Notes: a model not told the origin generated them from the sequence alone. A stretch of 64,000 nt of DNA from Sapria himalayana (GCA_029783825.1 JAREIK010002629.1:113400-177399); one strand, 5' to 3'; shown: positions 20,977 to 33,213, counted from the stretch's first letter. Made by a program: numbers and translations.

Positions 20977-22800
20977 TGTTCAATATATAAGATATTGAAC
21001 AACACTGATCTGTTGGTATGATTTTTATAGTGTATTTTGCCTAAAATAGAAGGTTAATTATAATATTTTTACAAAAATTTACTTTCAAAGGGTTTTGACG
21101 AATAGATGTGAAATTGTGAATTTTTAATATGAAATATGCGGCTTGATAGAGTTGGTGACTAGAAGGATAGAAAAAAGTGATTCATGTCATAACATCTAAC
21201 ATAATATGAATTGATTACACATTTATATATTAATAGATTTGTTTTAGCATCTATTCTTAACTAAAACTCTACGCACATAGTCATTATAATCTTTATATGT
21301 AATAATTCTACTACCTTATTCACATAATTTTTTCACTATGTAATATAATCATTTGACTATGAATATTTTTTGGAGTCACATTTGAACTAGCTCAAAATAA
21401 CTTTATAGGTATGATATTAGTTTTATATTATAACAATCAAGTATCCCAATAATGCTAAAAGCTGTAACAATCTCTAAATCTATGATATTTCCTTTTTCAA
21501 GCTATGGAATACTCAAGTCAAAGTTGTGATAGTAATTTGGAATGGAAACCTTTGGCTATAAAATGTGACATGATGCCAAACTTGAGTTGCTGTCAACACT
21601 AGCATCATGATTCTTGGTTCAAGAGAGAAACTAATACCAAAATTATTCTTCAATGTCAAGTCATTCGATTATAGAAGCAACATATACATACTAATATCAT
21701 GACTTTGTGTTACATAGACTAAATGAGCTACCACAACCTTTCGCAGTATTGCAACCATGAAGTAGAAAAAAACAACAAGGGTCAGGGCTTATATCCAATA
21801 CATTGACTTTGTGTTGCATACCCAAAAGTCTAAAGCCATAACTTTTATTCAGTACTATGACTTCTAAGTAAAATGCCTTCACCAGTTGCTAGGGTATATA
21901 AGGCAAATCCCAATAAATAAAATGAGATCCACAAGAGGCATGAGGAAGATGACTCAAGGAGCTCTACAACTTCATTTTCAAGGTGATCCATGCATAAAAA
22001 GGGTGACATAGGTCAAGATGATATGTTATGTTATCCTAAGGGTTTTATTATTAGGGTAGGAGTCACCCATCATAGTAGGAAACATTGATAGGTAAGTCAT
22101 GCAATTGGCATGAGTAAAAGTAATTCATTTTGTGATGATAGTGCTATGAGTTATATTTGTTTGTATGACTACTAATTAAAATATAAAAGAAAATATATGT
22201 TAATTATGCAAGTATGGCGCTAATAAAGTTGAAAATACAAATACTTTTATTATGACATCAATTCTCAATGAGAAAGATAATAGATGTTAAAGAATAATAA
22301 TGTGTATTCAAAGCAAGCATTAAAGATAGTTAACAAACAGCCTAAATGGTGAGAACCTATGAATAAGATATTATCTTAGTGGTAAAGTATAAATAGGACG
22401 ACTCTAAAAAGACTATTATTAGGAAGAATTCAAAAGTTGATAACCACCTTGTATGCTAATAAGATAAGATATTAGTTCATAATTATTCACTCTTCATTCT
22501 ATGCTTGAGCATTATCATAATAAGGCTATTTGTGAATTTCATCACAAATTAAAATATGAATATTCTTTAGAATTTAATATTTACAACTTGAACCCTATTT
22601 ATCTTTAATTATTAGAGCATCTATTAGGTATCATTGGCTGATCTACATGTGTTTGCAATCCCTGTGAGATTGATATATAAACTAAATATCTACTTTATTA
22701 CATGTATGACTCATATACTTATGTTATGATGTCGAATGAAAGATCATTGTCCAACTAACTTTTGGGAGGCACCTAACTATAAAACTATATATTGTAACAA
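20977..22800 (+). repeat. 3' LTR of G2
   Basis: It begins TGTTCAAT at 20977 and is homologous to the 5' LTR (GTGTATTTTGC at 21039 and GATGTATTTTGC near 14540, then the block at 21860-22780). It ends near GTAACAAAGTCGCATCA at 22790-22806. It lacks the hAT insertion and is about 1.83 kb. I found no clear polypurine tract in front of it. Confidence 0.6.
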
Positions 22801-22829
22801 AGTCGCATCATTGAACCACAATGAGAACG

Positions 22830-24130
22830 CTACAAAAATATTTATGTGAAAGTAATAAAACACAATAGATCTTCTATGATACTATGTGTTAAATCTAATA
22901 ATTCCAAATAGTTAGCATTAATACAAAATATTATGTCTCAGATTACCAAAAACAATTGTTTTCATAATAAATTATATGACTCATAGTATCAAAAACAATT
23001 TCTTTGATACCAAATATTAAGAATCTAGTGTATTTGAGACAATCACCTTTGATACCAGAATATACAACCTTCGAGTGGAATTCATGAGGTCAAATATGAT
23101 CTAAGATTCCTAGCATAACCTCTCTCCAATACCAAACTAAAATTGGTGTACAAATTATATGAAGTTAGTTTAGGGTTTCAATTAAGGAGGGATTGATATC
23201 TCATAGATGAATCACACATTGTACAATGAGAGAATTCATAGAATAAGTATATCTGCTCACTAGAGGAGTTGAGAGAAGAGATGAGAGAAAGAGAGAGACA
23301 TAGAGAGAGAGGAAATAAGATAGAGAAAAAGTCTTCTACTATTACACTTTATAGTTGAGCATGAAATATATTACACTCTCACTTCTATTCACTCTCATGT
23401 TGTTCTAATAATTTATATTTTAGTTACAAGCCTTTATATTATAAATTTAAAAACCTCTTACACATAAAATTTAAGCCACAACAAGACATTACATGTCACA
23501 ACTTCAATCATGTCAAAATATTCTAAGACATGGTCATGACTTGAATCTTGAGTTGGCCAGTTACTACAATACAGTCTTGATACCACAAAATATGATCATG
23601 CTACCAAAATACATATTATAGATTAAGTTCACTTATGACTTCACAATTTCATGTTATGATTTCAAAGCACATGTCATTACTTAAGATGAGTTACAACTTC
23701 ACAATCTATATCATGACTCTAAAGCATAGGCTCAATTCATAACCACCCAAAACACATTGTGACCTTCTTCATGAAGTGGCTCCATGATATAGTTCATGAC
23801 TTTAAACTCTAGTAACTATTCCATCTTTAGTCTAGCCAAAAGACTACATAACATGTTTAAGACTCCTCAGCTGATATTATAGCTTTAGTGTCACAACATC
23901 ATAGAATAGGGTCTTGACTATTCAGCATAGATAGTAACCATAAAAACATATGAAACAATCTTGATATTCTTTTACATGGAAAATACTTATTCTTCATTCC
24001 GGTCTCATCACTATACCATTATAATTTCACCTTTCTCCATATCGATTGTCAAGTAATCAATGACAATCTTCCTTGTGTTAATTTTCTCCAATCAAATGAG
24101 CCCTTAGTCAACTTGCTCTGGGATAAAATA
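22830..24130 (-). mobile_element. Possible copia-type LTR and leader fragment
   Basis: On the - strand TGGTATCAAAG occurs at 23057-23047 and again at 23022-23012. This is close to the TGGTATCAGAGC primer site used by copia and chromovirus elements. Upstream on the - strand is a long CT-rich run (plus-strand GAGAGAAAGAGAGAGA at 23270-23330), typical of copia R-U5. No coding sequence is recognisable and the LTR borders are unclear. It could also be from a Ty3 element. Confidence 0.4.
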
Positions 24131-24139
24131 GTACTAGAT

Positions 24140-25195
24140 GTAAATGTACCTTGTTACAATGGTCAATGTTTAGGATTTGGCAATATCACAAAAAGTAATT
24201 GGACAATAATCTTTCACCCATTTTAGTTCTACAAGTATATGTACCAAACAAGTAAGTAAAGAGGACTTTTGTCCATATATCAATCCCACAAAGATTATAT
24301 TTGTTGTTTGATCAACTAATTATTAGCTAACTGCTACTTTAGTCATAAGGATAAAACTAGGTATTTTGTATAATTCTTAGATTCTAGTATTGGTATATTT
24401 CATTGTGTATAATAATGTGAATAAATTATATGGTTATTATTATGCTTGTTTATTGAATAAAAACTAGATTATTATAAGAATGCCCTAGTAGCATACTAGC
24501 ATACAAGGTGGTTACCACCTATTAGACCCTTCCTAATAATAATCTCTACATAGTAATCTTCTTGGTAATTTACCATTGAAATAATATATCATCACTACTC
24601 AAGGGTCATTAACAAGTCTACATCCACAATAGCTTTCCTTAAAGGTTACTTCATACGTGTATTCTTTTTTCTCTAGCCTCAAGTATCAAAAAATATGAAT
24701 TGACGTGGTATTAAAAACATTTACATTTTTAGATTCATAAGTATTATACTGATGAGAATTAACATATACCTTCCATTAAACCCTTAAGAAAATATGAAAC
24801 TTTCTATAGCTAATTAGAATGACACAAGAGAAGAACTACTACTTTTGCCTTAGACTTGATGGAAAAGGGCATGATGTTGAAGGCTTTCATGATTTTTTTA
24901 CGCTAGTAGGATTCTTTATTGTTTTGACGTAAAATTATTATTGCGACCATAAAAATAATTATGAGCTAGTGTAAATGCGAATATAGGAAAGCTTTATTGT
25001 TGAAAATAATATGTTGCATAGTGAAATAATTTTGACAATGAGGTGCTAGAATCATGTGGTACAAGATTCCCATGATTATTTATGTAGAATTTTAGCTAAG
25101 AATGAATGCTAAAACTGCCATATTGCTCAATATGATGTAACAAAGTCATAACACAAGGAATACTATGGTTTTACATGACTTTTGCTCATCTCATT
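24140..25195 (-). repeat. Athila-like LTR fragment, - strand
   Basis: The reverse complement of 25190-24880 matches the 5' block of the LTRs (TGTTGAGAATGAGATGAGCAAAAG, compared with 31405). That of 24800-24150 matches the 3' half (compare 22300-22800). The middle is missing. Confidence 0.55.
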
Positions 25196-25214
25196 CTCAA
25201 CAAATTGACAAAGT

Positions 25215-25560
25215 CTCATATTTTAATTAAATAAATCTATGCATAGAAATCCTAAATTATTATAAGTTTAATTGATGTGAATATGATGCTCATGAACTTA
25301 AAAGCACAAACAAATTTATAACTATTCTATTATGCATGTTCTAGGAGAACTATCCCTCCATGATATGGGGTTTATGTAGAATGTCTAACCAAAGGGTTTC
25401 ATCAAAATATGAGAGTCATGTGTTTGTAGTTATGGAAGATGATAAGTAAGTCATGAGATACATGAAAATAGAGATGTTTCATAAGATGGTGATAATCCTA
25501 TGAATCTTGTATCACTTCAATAAGTGAACTTAGTGTGAAGACATATTAATAGATGTAAGA
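25215..25560 (+). repeat. Athila-like LTR fragment, + strand, fused to chromovirus integrase
   Basis: It matches the 3' half of the LTRs (ATGAGAGTCATGTGTTTGTAGTTATGGAAGATGATAAGTAAGTCATGAG, compare 16640-16690) and ends abruptly at integrase sequence near 25560. The same fusion point is present in inverted orientation near 37830. Confidence 0.6.
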
Positions 25561-26262
25561 GATTATGCATTTATTATGGAGTCCCTAAGTTAATCATTTC
25601 AAATATGGATACTCATTTTCCTTATCATTCTTGTATGCCTATATCTAGATATTTGACTCAACATTAAAATTATGTATCACTACTCACAACTATCATTTTG
25701 AATCAGACCTTAAACAATCTAATTTGTAGCATGTGTAGAGAAAGTCCTAAATAAAAAGCTTTTTCTTTATCAAAAAATTGAGTTTTCCTATAATAGTATT
25801 ATTCATAATACAAGTAGAACGTTACCAATTTCAATTATATACATGAAGAACCCTTGATTTTTATTATTTCATAAAGCTCCCAGATCAACTGTTATTGTGA
25901 TCTACATTGCCAATGAAGTACATGGTATTGAAGTAGATATCAAGTAGGAACTTAAAAAGTAGGATTGAAAATAAGGTAGTTAGTAATAGGTATAGATAGT
26001 TACAAACTTTTCAAAAAGGTGAAGAGCTTATAGTGTTTAACATTAAGAAAGATTTCCAATTGACATTGATATTATGTGATCAAAGAAGTAATTCCCTTAT
26101 GATCATATCACATTCTGAAAAAAAATTATGATAATACTTATGTGGTCGAACTGCTAATGAACATGTCGATTTCCAAGATGTTTAATGTAATTGATATTTA
26201 TTTTTATCATTCATGTGATGACTTGAAAATCTCATAATTAAAAGGAAAGATGAAGCTAAGTG
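25560..26262 (+). pseudogene. Chromovirus integrase C-terminal half, copy 3
   Basis: It begins at the codons for MH-YGVP (GATTATGCATTTATTATGGA), continues through the second catalytic Asp block, and runs to a purine-rich tract (AAAAGGAAAGATGAAGC, 26240-26256) just before the LTR. It is a + strand homologue of 9980-10600 and of 37126-37830, both on the - strand. All frames contain stops. Function and family as for the copy at 9980-11165. Confidence 0.65.
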
Positions 26263-26267
26263 GAATA

Positions 26268-26658
26268 TGAGTCTTTTTTTTTGTGGGAAATTAAGAATTA
26301 ATGTGCATGAATTCAGAAAGATCTCTCATAAATAATGTGGATGAATTTGTAATCATCTTAAAAGTAATAAGAATTAATAATGCTCTCACTTATGAAATGT
26401 TAATGAGGAATTTGAAAAGCTATCAGCTATGCAAATATAATATATTTTTATTAATGAACAAGGTTTATAAATAGACTCCATTTGATAGATTTAAAACACA
26501 TTAAGAATGTAATAAAGTTCTAATTCCTAATTTGTTTATTTTCTCTAGAAGCCCCCATCAACTTTTCATTATCACTTTTCATTTGCAAATCTTTTTTTCT
26601 TTTCTATTTGAGCCATAGTTTTCCACTCTTGAAAATACCAAAAGAATGTGCTACATCA
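26268..26658 (+). repeat. Chromovirus 3' LTR copy 3
   Basis: It starts TGAGTC at 26268 directly after the polypurine-like tract and ends GCTACATCA at 26658. A TATAAATAG box lies at 26466. It is homologous to 9510-9878 and 36776-37125, in the opposite orientation. Confidence 0.7.
26466..26474 (+). promoter_or_regulatory. TATA box of chromovirus LTR copy 3
   Basis: TATAAATAG, conserved in position with the two other LTR copies. Confidence 0.6.
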
Positions 26659-26894
26659 AATTTATAAAAATTGTAAAATTATTGAATGATAAATAATGAT
26701 ACATTTTTTTAGATTATAAATTATGTATTATAAAAATCATATAAATTACCAAAAAATTATATAAAATTTTGATAAATAATGTAATTAGAATGTTCTACAT
26801 CAAATATATATATATATATAGTGTGTGTGTGTGTGTGTATTTGTATATTTATATATATTTATGTTTATATATTAATATATATTCATATTATTTA

Positions 26895-26936
<42 letters not shown>

Positions 26937-26938
26937 GA

Positions 26939-26970
<32 letters not shown>

Positions 26971-26972
<2 letters not shown>

Positions 26973-27190
26973 TTATATATATTTATGTTATACATTAATA
27001 TATATTTATGTTTATATATTTATATATGTTCATGTTAGTATATTTATATATGTTTTTATTTTTAAATTGATATATGTTTGTGCTTATTTTTTTTATATGT
27101 TTATATTTATTTATTTATATATGCTTATGTTATAAATTAGTAGATATTTTGTTTTAATATCTAGAAATATATAGCACGCGCACACGCGTG
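26971..27190 (+). repeat. 210-bp module, copy A (forward)
   Basis: AT-rich non-simple sequence ending in ATCTAGAAATATATAGCACG. It recurs reversed at 27301-27510 and forward again at 27720-27935 with only a few differences. Confidence 0.92.
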
Positions 27191-27216
27191 CACATGCACA
27201 TACACATATATATACA

Positions 27217-27300
<84 letters not shown>

Positions 27301-27301
<1 letters not shown>

Positions 27302-27510
27302 ACGCGCATGCACGTGCTATATATTTCTAGATATTTTAACAAAATATCTACTAATTTATAACATGAGCATATATAAATAAATAAATATAAACATATATAA
27401 AAAAATAAGCACAAACATATATCAATTTAAAAATAAAAACATTTATAAATATACTAACATGAACATATATAAATATATATTAATGTATAACATAAATATA
27501 TATAAATATA
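27301..27510 (-). repeat. 210-bp module, copy A' (inverted)
   Basis: Reverse complement of copy A, starting CACGCGCATGCACGTGCTAT and running back to the (CA)n tract. With copy A it forms a large inverted repeat around the (TG)40 tract. Confidence 0.92.
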
Positions 27511-27544
27511 CACACGTGCACGCACACACACACATATTTATATG

Positions 27545-27575
<31 letters not shown>

Positions 27576-27624
27576 GTGTGTGTGTGTGTGTGTTTATATA
27601 TATATATATATATATATTTATGTT

Positions 27625-27678
<54 letters not shown>

Positions 27679-27719
27679 AACATGTGTGTGTGTGTGTGTG
27701 TTTGTGTGTGCAAGTGTGT

Positions 27720-27935
27720 ATATTTATATATATTTATGTTATACATTAATATATATTTATGTTTATATATTTATATATGTTCATGTTAGTATATTTATAT
27801 ATGTTTTTATTTTTAAATTGATATATGTTTGTGCTTATTTTTTTTATATATGTTTTTATTTATTTATTTATATATGCTTATGTAATAAATTTGTAGATAT
27901 TTTGTTTAAATATCTAGAAATATATAGCACGCGCG
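27720..27935 (+). repeat. 210-bp module, copy A'' (forward)
   Basis: Third copy, in the orientation of A, ending ATATATAGCACGCGCGCGCG. Differences from A are a few single bases and small length changes in T-runs. Confidence 0.92.
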
Positions 27936-27956
27936 CGCGCACGCACACACACACAC

Positions 27957-28040
<84 letters not shown>

Positions 28041-28050
28041 CTGTGTGATA

Positions 28051-29279
28051 AAAAAACAAAAGTGATGCTAGTAGTGGGATGGCAAAAAGGCATGTTTGGT
28101 TTAAGATGGTATGGGTTTGACTCTAAAATTTGTGCCTTTCAATTTATAATTTTTAAATTATAATTTTTGATTTTTTTAATTGCTAACGTGTCACTTGTGG
28201 GGCAAAATAGAGTTTCTCATTTTGAATACAATACATAAATTTTTTTTTTTTTCATTTTTGTGCATATTTTTAAATTTTTTTTAAAAAGTCTTGTTTTAGT
28301 TATTTTGTACTTAGTGTACCAAAATACAAATCTCCTTTTTTTTAATGGAAAAGGGTTCTTTTAATTAAAGAAAATATGAGCCCTATATAAAGATATAATT
28401 CAAGAGTTATTGACAAAAAAAAAAGAGATTTTTTCTGCAAAATTTTGAGAGCTTCCATGTAGATCTCAAAAGAAAAAATAATCGATCCAAATCATGTGGA
28501 TAGAACTAATCATTTTTATAGGATAAAGACTTGCTGTAAGTGCACATCCATCCCATTCGTTGACCATTCATGTGGATGCCTCTAAAGAATATTTGTATTT
28601 CTTAAGATATTGGCTTCAATTTACAAAAGGTAACATTTGAATTTCCTTAATAATTAGTATCATCAAATTTCTTTGATATTGGTGGAAATCAATATTTAAG
28701 GTTTTTATTTTTTGGGGTGTTCAGTCATTAGAATCAAATAGTATACTAACTGTAATATTAGATATCTTGCAATATGATAAACCTAGTTTACTATTTATGA
28801 TATAATGTGTTCTATATTAATATGGATTTGAATCATTAATAATTATAACCATGTGTTAGTAATTATTATGTTTTTATTGATAATCATGTATTATTAGTAT
28901 TTACTATGGGTGAGAAAACTAGACCAAACCAATCATCAAACAATCATTAGATTTGTCCAATTATATCAATTGAACCGATATCCCATCAAAGTAGGAAAGA
29001 ACCGATAGGACCAATAATCTGACTAATGAACCAAAAGAATTAGAAGGTATAGGGAACCCGTTAAATTGAGTTCTACTTAAAATATTTTTTTTCAATGCCG
29101 AAATGGGATTTGAACCTAATACCATGAGAGACTTGTGAGTAAAGGGGATTGGTAAGGTGACAATAGTCCTACGAGTTAATTTCTGTCATGTGACTCATAA
29201 AGATCAGATTTGAGATTATATGTTAACTTTTTTAATACCACATCAGTTCATGTAGTTAAGACACATGAGATTGAAGAAT
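28051..29279. other. Unassigned interval
   Basis: No coding signal and no match to the repeat families in the window. It contains AT-rich near-palindromes around 28140-28170 and a stretch near 29096-29125 that resembles a tRNA T-arm on the - strand but has no tRNA around it. Confidence 0.4.
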
Positions 29280-29790
29280 AAATATGTATATACAAAACAA
29301 CTGCCAAGTTCAATTGATGAGGTATAGTTTTATGAATGATCATCAAACATGAATAATTTGATACTTTAATGGTAAAATACCAAAAAAAATAGCTATGAGA
29401 TGATCATCATTAGGTAGAGCCTAATATATGACAACCACCTTGTATTCCAGTAGAGCACTAGAGCTTTTTTACAATAAAAAAATATTTATTCTATAACCAA
29501 GCAATATAACAACTAGTCATTTTACAATGACTATTATGCATAATGAAATGGATAAATCCTAGAATCTAAGAGTCTTACGAAAAATCTAGTTTAACCCTAT
29601 CAATTATTGACTCATTATTGGTTCATTGGTCTATTTTTTCAGTCCCTATGAGAATAATATCTAAATAAAAGTTTACTTTACTACTTGTATGACTAGTATA
29701 CTAGTGAGATTGGTTCGATGAGAGATCCTTGCCCAACAAGCTTTTGGGACATTGCCTAATTCTAAATATCATGCATCATAACAAAGTAAT
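29280..29790 (+). repeat. Athila-like LTR 3' fragment
   Basis: It matches 22330-22800 (GACAACCACCTTGTATTCCAG, then AGTGAGATTGGTTCGATGAGAGATCC-type blocks) and ends near CATAACAAAGTAA at 29780. Confidence 0.6.
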
Positions 29791-32600
29791 AATAATATTT
29801 TTTATACTCTATGACTTTATCTCTTCATTGACACAATTATTTTACTATGTGATATATTATTTTTTGTTGTGAAACTTTCTTATAGTCATAGATGCATTAG
29901 CTATTTAATACTTTTATGACTATGACATTAATTTTATGTTAGAGTAGTCAAATACCACATTGATAGTAAAAGCTACTATATTTTTATTAGTCAAATTTCA
30001 TAGTGATTCTCTAGCATTGTGACTTTTGGCTATAGAGAGTTACATAAAGTACTATTTGAGCCATGATTATTCCTAAAGTAATGACTTTTTGTTGTATAGA
30101 AATTGCCAAAGCAATGACCATTCTTGGTGGTAAGACTTTGAGTTACATAGGAGAAATATAAAGTCATGATCATTCCTAGTGCTAATAATTCATGTTATAG
30201 AAAAGAAACTTATTAGTCATGGTTATTCCATGCATCATGACTTTGTGTTATAAAGAAAAAATATACGAGTCATGGAATTTATTAGCACTATGAATTCATA
30301 TTACATAAAGGAAATGTATCATTGATTATTTCATGTGCCATGAATTTATGTTACAAAGAGGAAATACATGAGCCATAACTATTCTAAGCATCACAACATC
30401 ATCTTATAGAGAACAAAGCATGCGCCATTTTTTGGTATCCCAAAAACTAAATAATATTAGTTACTTTAGCTTATCATGCATGGTGTGTTTGTATAGAAAT
30501 GATTTTAAATATAATTAAATCACTAAATTTTAGCTTTGATGGATTATGATAAATTGTAGTTAAACTAGATAATATTTGGGTAAAATATGAAATTTTGTGG
30601 AGATATGAGAATGAGAAGAGCAAAAAACCATGTAAAATCATAGCATGCCCTATTTTATGACTTTGTTGTATCTTATTAAGCCAAATGATAGTTTTAGCAT
30701 CTATTTTTTACTAAAGCTCTAAACAAATAGTCATGACAATATTTTTATGTCATGCCTCTATCACCTCATTGTTATCACTATTTTATTGTGCACACATTCT
30801 TTTTAAATATGAAAATTTCATAGACATGATCGTACTAGCTCATAATGATTTTTATGGATATGATATTAATTTTATGTTGTAGCAATCAAGTACCCAACAA
30901 GTACTAAAAGCCATGATAGCCTACAACATTGTGTTTTTCTTCTTACATAACCACTAAGTCTAAGAAAAAAGCCACGGTGCTTCTCTATTGTCACACAAAT
31001 TAATTATAGAAAATTCCAAAGAGTCAAACATTAGCATCAACCATTTCCATATCCTTGCCTTTTTACTCTTGAAAAATGGCCAAAGCCACATCCTATTCGC
31101 ACCATATCAACATTGAGTTACAGAGACAAAATACATAATTTCATCTCTTTCCCAGTGTTGTGTCTATCTGATAAAAGAGTGAGACCAAAGTCATGGCCCA
31201 TTCTCAGCATCGTGGCTTTTTCTTCCTATTCGGTATGTCAAATATCAATTAAAACTAGTTATTTAAGTAAATATGCATGATATGATTATATAAAAGAGAA
31301 TATTGAATTTAATAATTTCACTAAATTATAGTTTTTAACAAATTTTGAAGAATAATAGTGAAATTGAGTTTTTTTTTTGTGCAAAATACAGATTTGGTGT
31401 ATTGTTGAGAAGGGGGAGAGCAAAAAGTCATATAAAGTCATAATATTTTTTGTGTTATGATTTTGTCACACTTCATTAAGCTATAAGGTAGTTTTAACAT
31501 ATATTCTTAGCCAAGGCCCTCTTTGTATAGTTAGAATAATCTTTGTACAACATGAATCTACTACATAGTTGACATAATCATTTTATTGTACTATACATTC
31601 TTATTGGCTACGTAACTTTCTTGAATCACAATCCTACTAGCTCATAATATTTTTATGACTATAATATTAATTGTACATTAGAGTAACAAGTACTTGACTA
31701 GTGTCAAAAGTCTTGGTACCCCCCAACACCATACCTTTCTCATCACTATGCAACTAAGTCTGTGGAAAAAGTTATGGTATTACCCTTGGTGTTGCATTTT
31801 TTAGCTATAGAATATTTTAGAGAGCAATACTTGAGCTATGAACATTTTTAGGGTCGTGCCTTTTTGCTCTTGAGTAATGCCAATGTTGTGGATCAATTTC
31901 TAGTACTACAGCTTTAGGTTACAAAGGCATAGTATATAAATTGTGGCTATTCCCTAGTACCAAAACTTAGTATTATAGAGACAAAATGAATCCTACAGCC
32001 ATTCGTAGCATCGTAAACATCTCATGAAAGAGAGAGATCAAAATTATGACATATTTCCTGTGTTATGACTTTCTATTCTAGAGGCAAAATATGTAGCCAT
32101 GGATATTTTCAGTTCCATGATATTTAAAAGTTAGAAAGTGGGGCCAAAGCCATGATGTATTCCTAGTACCGTAACTTTGTATTATAGAGAGAAAAAATAT
32201 AGCTATAGTTATTCCCAATGTCATAGCATTCTAAAGCTATAAATATACCAAAGCCATGGCTCATTCCAACAAAGTTGTAACTTTCAGCTTAAATTTCAGA
32301 ACCTACCACTCAAGTATATAAAAGAAAAAAAATAGGAATTTAGAAAAAAAATGATTTTTGGGCAAGAGAGAAAAATACAAAAGTTATGATTTTGGGAATC
32401 ATATCTAACCCAACCTCATGGAAGATCCTTGAGAAAAGTGCAACATAAGGCCCAAGTGTAAACTCTAAAAGAAGGGGCAGATTTTGACTTTCTCTATGGT
32501 CAAATCCAAGGCTCAAAAACTAAGAATTTTGAATTTAAGATATGATTTTTAGATACTCTCGAGGACTATTATTATGAATATAAAATTTCACTAGATGCTT
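29790..32600 (+). repeat. Athila-like LTR 5' part, three head-to-tail copies
   Basis: The block around ATTTTATGTTAGAGTAGTCAA occurs three times (near 29930, 30870 and 31668), about 940 and 800 bases apart, each followed by the ATGACCATT / TTATAGAG tandem motifs. The third copy continues into the downstream LTR block (CTCGAGGACTATTATTATG near 32550). So the first kilobase of an LTR is tandemly triplicated, or three truncated LTRs are joined. Confidence 0.6.
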
Positions 32601-32689
32601 CTTAATTTATCTTATATGAATTCCTCCCATAATTAGGCTATTCTTAGATCCTTATTCAATCTTTGAAGCTTTATTCAATGATACAATCA

Positions 32690-33140
32690 CAAAGTTGCTA
32701 GTGGAGACAACGAGAATGATTGAAAGAGAAAAAGAATATTTGAGAAATTTGGAAAAGATATTTAAAGGCACTAATTTGGGTGCTCTTAAAGGAAGTGTTA
32801 AATCAGAACTTTAGGTAGTTGAAACAATTCTAGTCATTAGTGAGAAGAAAGTTAAGAAAGTTGAAGGAGCTATAACACTTCCAAATATCATGGTCAAAAG
32901 ATTACATGGAGCTAGTATTTCATATATTGAGCTAGTTTTCCATATAGTATTGCTGGCTGATATGTAAAATAAAAAGAGAATGGAAGGAAAAGATTACATG
33001 GATAAATTTGCATGGATTGTATACGGTATAGATGAAATAAATGTTTTAGCAAAGGTCAAGCTATTATTGTTAAACATTATAATACTTGGGAAGCAACCCA
33101 AAAATTCTTTTTTGTTGGTGGAGAAATAATTTTCTATTAA
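32690..33140 (+). pseudogene. Post-protease module of an Athila-like element
   Basis: Mostly open in one frame with few stops: ERVKEYLRN-like start, then KVEGAITLPNIMVKRLHGAS, ISYIELVFHIVLLADM, GKDYMDKFAWIVYGIDEINV, and the shared final block ILGKQPKNSF. It resembles the ends of the internal regions of G2 and G3. No gag or protease precedes it. Function unknown; a lysine-rich helical protein is all that can be said. Confidence 0.45.
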
Positions 33141-33213
33141 TATTTATTGTTTATGCACCAAACTTGAAACTTGTACACAATAAATAACTCCTCAAAAAAA
33201 TAATTATATTTTC

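Larger units (their letters stand above)
14483..22800 (+). mobile_element. Athila-like Ty3 element G2, both LTRs, no RT or integrase
   Basis: The order is 5' LTR (14483-17371), primer-binding site (17372-17390), gag (17570-19130), aspartic protease (19380-19930), post-protease module (20150-20760), 3' LTR (20977-22800). The two LTRs are homologous along their length and begin TGACTATTCAAA and TGTTCAAT. The internal region is only 3.6 kb and the gap between protease and 3' LTR is about 1.0 kb. That is too short for the 3-kb reverse transcriptase-RNase H-integrase block that Athila elements carry. G1 and G3 have the same short layout, so the absence is a family trait and not a local deletion. 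Confidence 0.75.
26805..28050. repeat. TA/TG microsatellite cluster
   Basis: Alternating tracts: (TA)n at 26806-26820, (GT)n at 26821-26839, (TA)n at 26900-26930, (GT)n at 26943-26970, (TG)40 uninterrupted at 27221-27300, (TA)n at 27546-27572 and 27630-27672, and (TG)n at 27573-27592, 27682-27702 and 27959-28047. Short CG/CA alternations (GCACGCGCGCGCGCACGC at 27927-27944) adjoin. Open frames here (runs of Val/Cys, His/Thr or Ile/Tyr) are artefacts of the repeats. Confidence 0.97.

Noticed and set aside
26821..28163. Several open frames rich in Val/Cys, Ile/Tyr or His/Thr
   Set aside because: They are translations of TG, TA and CA microsatellites and appear on both strands.
29095..29125. tRNA T-arm-like sequence (GGGATTTGAACC) considered as a tRNA or SINE
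   Set aside because: No matching acceptor, D or anticodon arms are visible, and no A and B promoter boxes at suitable spacing.
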